Positions 62,839-64,000 of a stretch of DNA of 64,000 nt are shown here, piece after piece. The position numbers and the translations under genes are program-made. The DNA is taken from the NCBI RefSeq assembly GCF_000332155.1, contig NZ_KB235898.1:915499-979498 (forward strand). The letters are read 5' to 3'. Each line of letters opens with the position of its first letter. Positions within the stretch are counted from its first letter, which is position 1. The stretch comes from Kamptonema formosum PCC 6407. Its GTDB lineage: Bacteria; Cyanobacteriota; Cyanobacteriia; Cyanobacteriales; Microcoleaceae. The notes under the pieces are model-generated. The model worked only from the letters and a program-made list of their open reading frames with translations. It did no database searches and was not told the origin of the DNA.

Positions 62839-64000
62839 TGATACGAGCGAGAGCGATCGCCTAAACCAAACTGCCGCCAGTTCTGAAAGCCAAAACGTCT
62901 ATTTAACTATCTCCTCTCCTGGCTTATTAGATACTCTGACATTTCGTCCTATTCCGCGTCAAAAGCCCGGTGTAGGTGAAGTAGAAATTGAGGTGAGCGC
63001 AACTGGACTTAACTTTAAGGAAGTGCTTCTTGCCCTCGGTTTAGTTCCCGTTCCAAATGATTTTAATTTCAAGTTTGGACTTGAATGCGTCGGCAAAATA
63101 ACGGCTTTGGGAGAAGGAGTTGAAAGCTTGGCAATTGGAGATGAAGTAATTGCTTTTGGTACTTCATGCTTTAGCCGATTTATTACCACTTCTGCTCAGT
63201 TAGTAGCGTCAAAACCAGCACATCTCAGTTTAGAAGAAGCGGCGACAATTCCAGTTGCTTTCGTAACCGCTTATTATGCTCTAATTAAATTGGGCAAATT
63301 GCGTCAGGGTGAAAGAATTTTGATTCATTCAGCCGCTGGCGGTGTGGGAATGGCTGCCGTACAAATTGCTCAGTGGATAGGGGCGGAAATCTTCGCTACG
63401 GCGGGCAATGATGAAAAACGAGAATTTTTGCGATCGCTCGGCATTCAACAAGTAATGGATTCCAGGTCTTTGACTTTTGCTGATGAAGTGATGAAACGCA
63501 CTGAAGGCAAAGGCGTAGATGTAGTTTTGAACTCATTAGGAGGCGAATTTATAGCAAAAAGTCTTGCGGTTTTAGGACGTTACGGACGGTTCTTAGAAAT
63601 CGGTCAACGCGATATCCTTAATAATAGCCAATTAGGTCTGCAACCTTTTGAAAAACGGTTATCATTTTTTGCGATTCAAGTAGAGCCTGAACTACCTAAT
63701 TTCAGCGAACTTTGGCGAGAAGTAGTGAAACACTTTAACAATAAAAATTTCACTCCCCTACCTCATCAAGTCTTTCCCATTTCAGAAATAGTTCGCGCCT
63801 TTGAATACATGACCGCAGCCAAACACATTGGAAAAATTGTGATATCATGGCAGGATAAAAGGGAAGTAGAAGTGGAAAAAAATAACGTATTAACTTCTCC
63901 CAGTCCCCAGTTTTTTGCAAAAGCTTTGCCAATAAAATTTATCGAAAATGGATTGTTACCGTCAGAAGGTATCAACGTTTTCAGACGAATTTTAGAGAGT
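62825..64000 (+). CDS. PKS enoylreductase protein, partial (runs off the window)
   Basis: The ATG at 62825 lies inside the end of the preceding PKS gene, and the frame is open to the window edge (392 codons). Residues about 25-345 are a trans-2-enoyl reductase of the PKS ER type: SATGLNFKEVLLALG, FGLECVGKITALGEGVE, the NADPH motif HSAAGGVGMAAVQIAQ, DVVLNSLGGEFIAKSL and GRFLEIGQRDI. The last 25 visible residues (KFIENGLLPSEGINVFRRIL) look like the C-terminal tail that normally closes a KR domain just before an ACP. So the gene very likely continues into an ACP and perhaps more modules. With the previous gene it would complete a fully reducing module. Confidence 0.92.
   Translation, partial: MKTFNDTSESDRLNQTAASSESQNVYLTISSPGLLDTLTFRPIPRQKPGVGEVEIEVSATGLNFKEVLLALGLVPVPNDFNFKFGLECVGKITALGEGVESLAIGDEVIAFGTSCFSRFITTSAQLVASKPAHLSLEEAATIPVAFVTAYYALIKLGKLRQGERILIHSAAGGVGMAAVQIAQWIGAEIFATAGNDEKREFLRSLGIQQVMDSRSLTFADEVMKRTEGKGVDVVLNSLGGEFIAKSLAVLGRYGRFLEIGQRDILNNSQLGLQPFEKRLSFFAIQVEPELPNFSELWREVVKHFNNKNFTPLPHQVFPISEIVRAFEYMTAAKHIGKIVISWQDKREVEVEKNNVLTSPSPQFFAKALPIKFIENGLLPSEGINVFRRILES

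Noticed and set aside
57892-64000. Heterocyst glycolipid or PUFA synthase
   Set aside because: The single AT of malonyl type, the NRPS directly upstream and the lack of tandem ACPs do not fit those systems.

Overview
The window comes from a cyanobacterium, most likely a filamentous one of the Oscillatoria/Kamptonema/Microcoleus type. The evidence is the very frequent octamer gcgatcgc (HIP1), several cyanobacteria-restricted families (Ycf51, a GUN4 domain, a hetZ-patU pair, CYP110-like P450s, NB-ARC and Uma2 proteins) and many intergenic repeats (taattgg heptamers, cccctag tracts, agaaaccgggtttct palindromes). The genus is an inference from gene content, not something shown directly.

Layout. 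0.4-3.2 kb: queA, a small unknown gene, a yraN homologue and a lumenal pentapeptide-repeat protein. 3.6-7.3 kb: a sugar ABC transporter (binding protein, double ATPase, permease). 7.5-8.1 kb: a GUN4-domain gene broken by one stop codon. 8.1-20.6 kb: ordinary cyanobacterial genes, including a transglutaminase-like membrane protein with a lost catalytic triad, hetZ-patU, two Uma2 nucleases, ycf51, a response-regulator adenylyl cyclase, an NB-ARC ATPase and a CADD/TenA-like protein. 20.7-23.5 kb: a complete cbiMNQO Co/Ni transporter. 23.6-30.1 kb: a four-helix-bundle protein, dnaK, a GST, a TPR protein, trpB and a CAP-domain lipoprotein. 30.3-31.6 kb: an intact IS4-type insertion sequence with perfect 25-bp ends and a 9-bp target duplication. 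31.8-39.3 kb: one giant 2469-residue LamG/coiled-coil protein.

39.8-64.0 kb is the main accessory region: a biosynthetic locus that I read as an undescribed salicylate-thiazoline-polyketide pathway. The + strand core runs ACP, aryl-AMP/CoA ligase, MbtI/Irp9-type salicylate synthase, KAS III-like enzyme fused to a carrier domain, Cy-A(Cys)-PCP NRPS, KS-AT-KR-DH PKS, and an ER protein that continues past the window edge. Chorismate would give salicylate, which would be activated, loaded on a carrier, joined to cysteine, cyclised to a hydroxyphenyl-thiazoline and extended with one fully reduced malonyl unit. Unlike pyochelin or yersiniabactin systems, the NRPS has no aryl-carrier domain. It begins with a TubC-type docking domain, and the KAS III-ACP fusion, whose catalytic His is replaced by Asn, sits where an aryl transferase would be needed. 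The minus-strand arm (VOC protein, two tandem P450s, an SDR lacking its catalytic Tyr, a MATE exporter) plus a type II thioesterase may supply tailoring, export and proofreading. The product and the role of each accessory gene are inference.

No tRNA, rRNA or CRISPR array was recognised.
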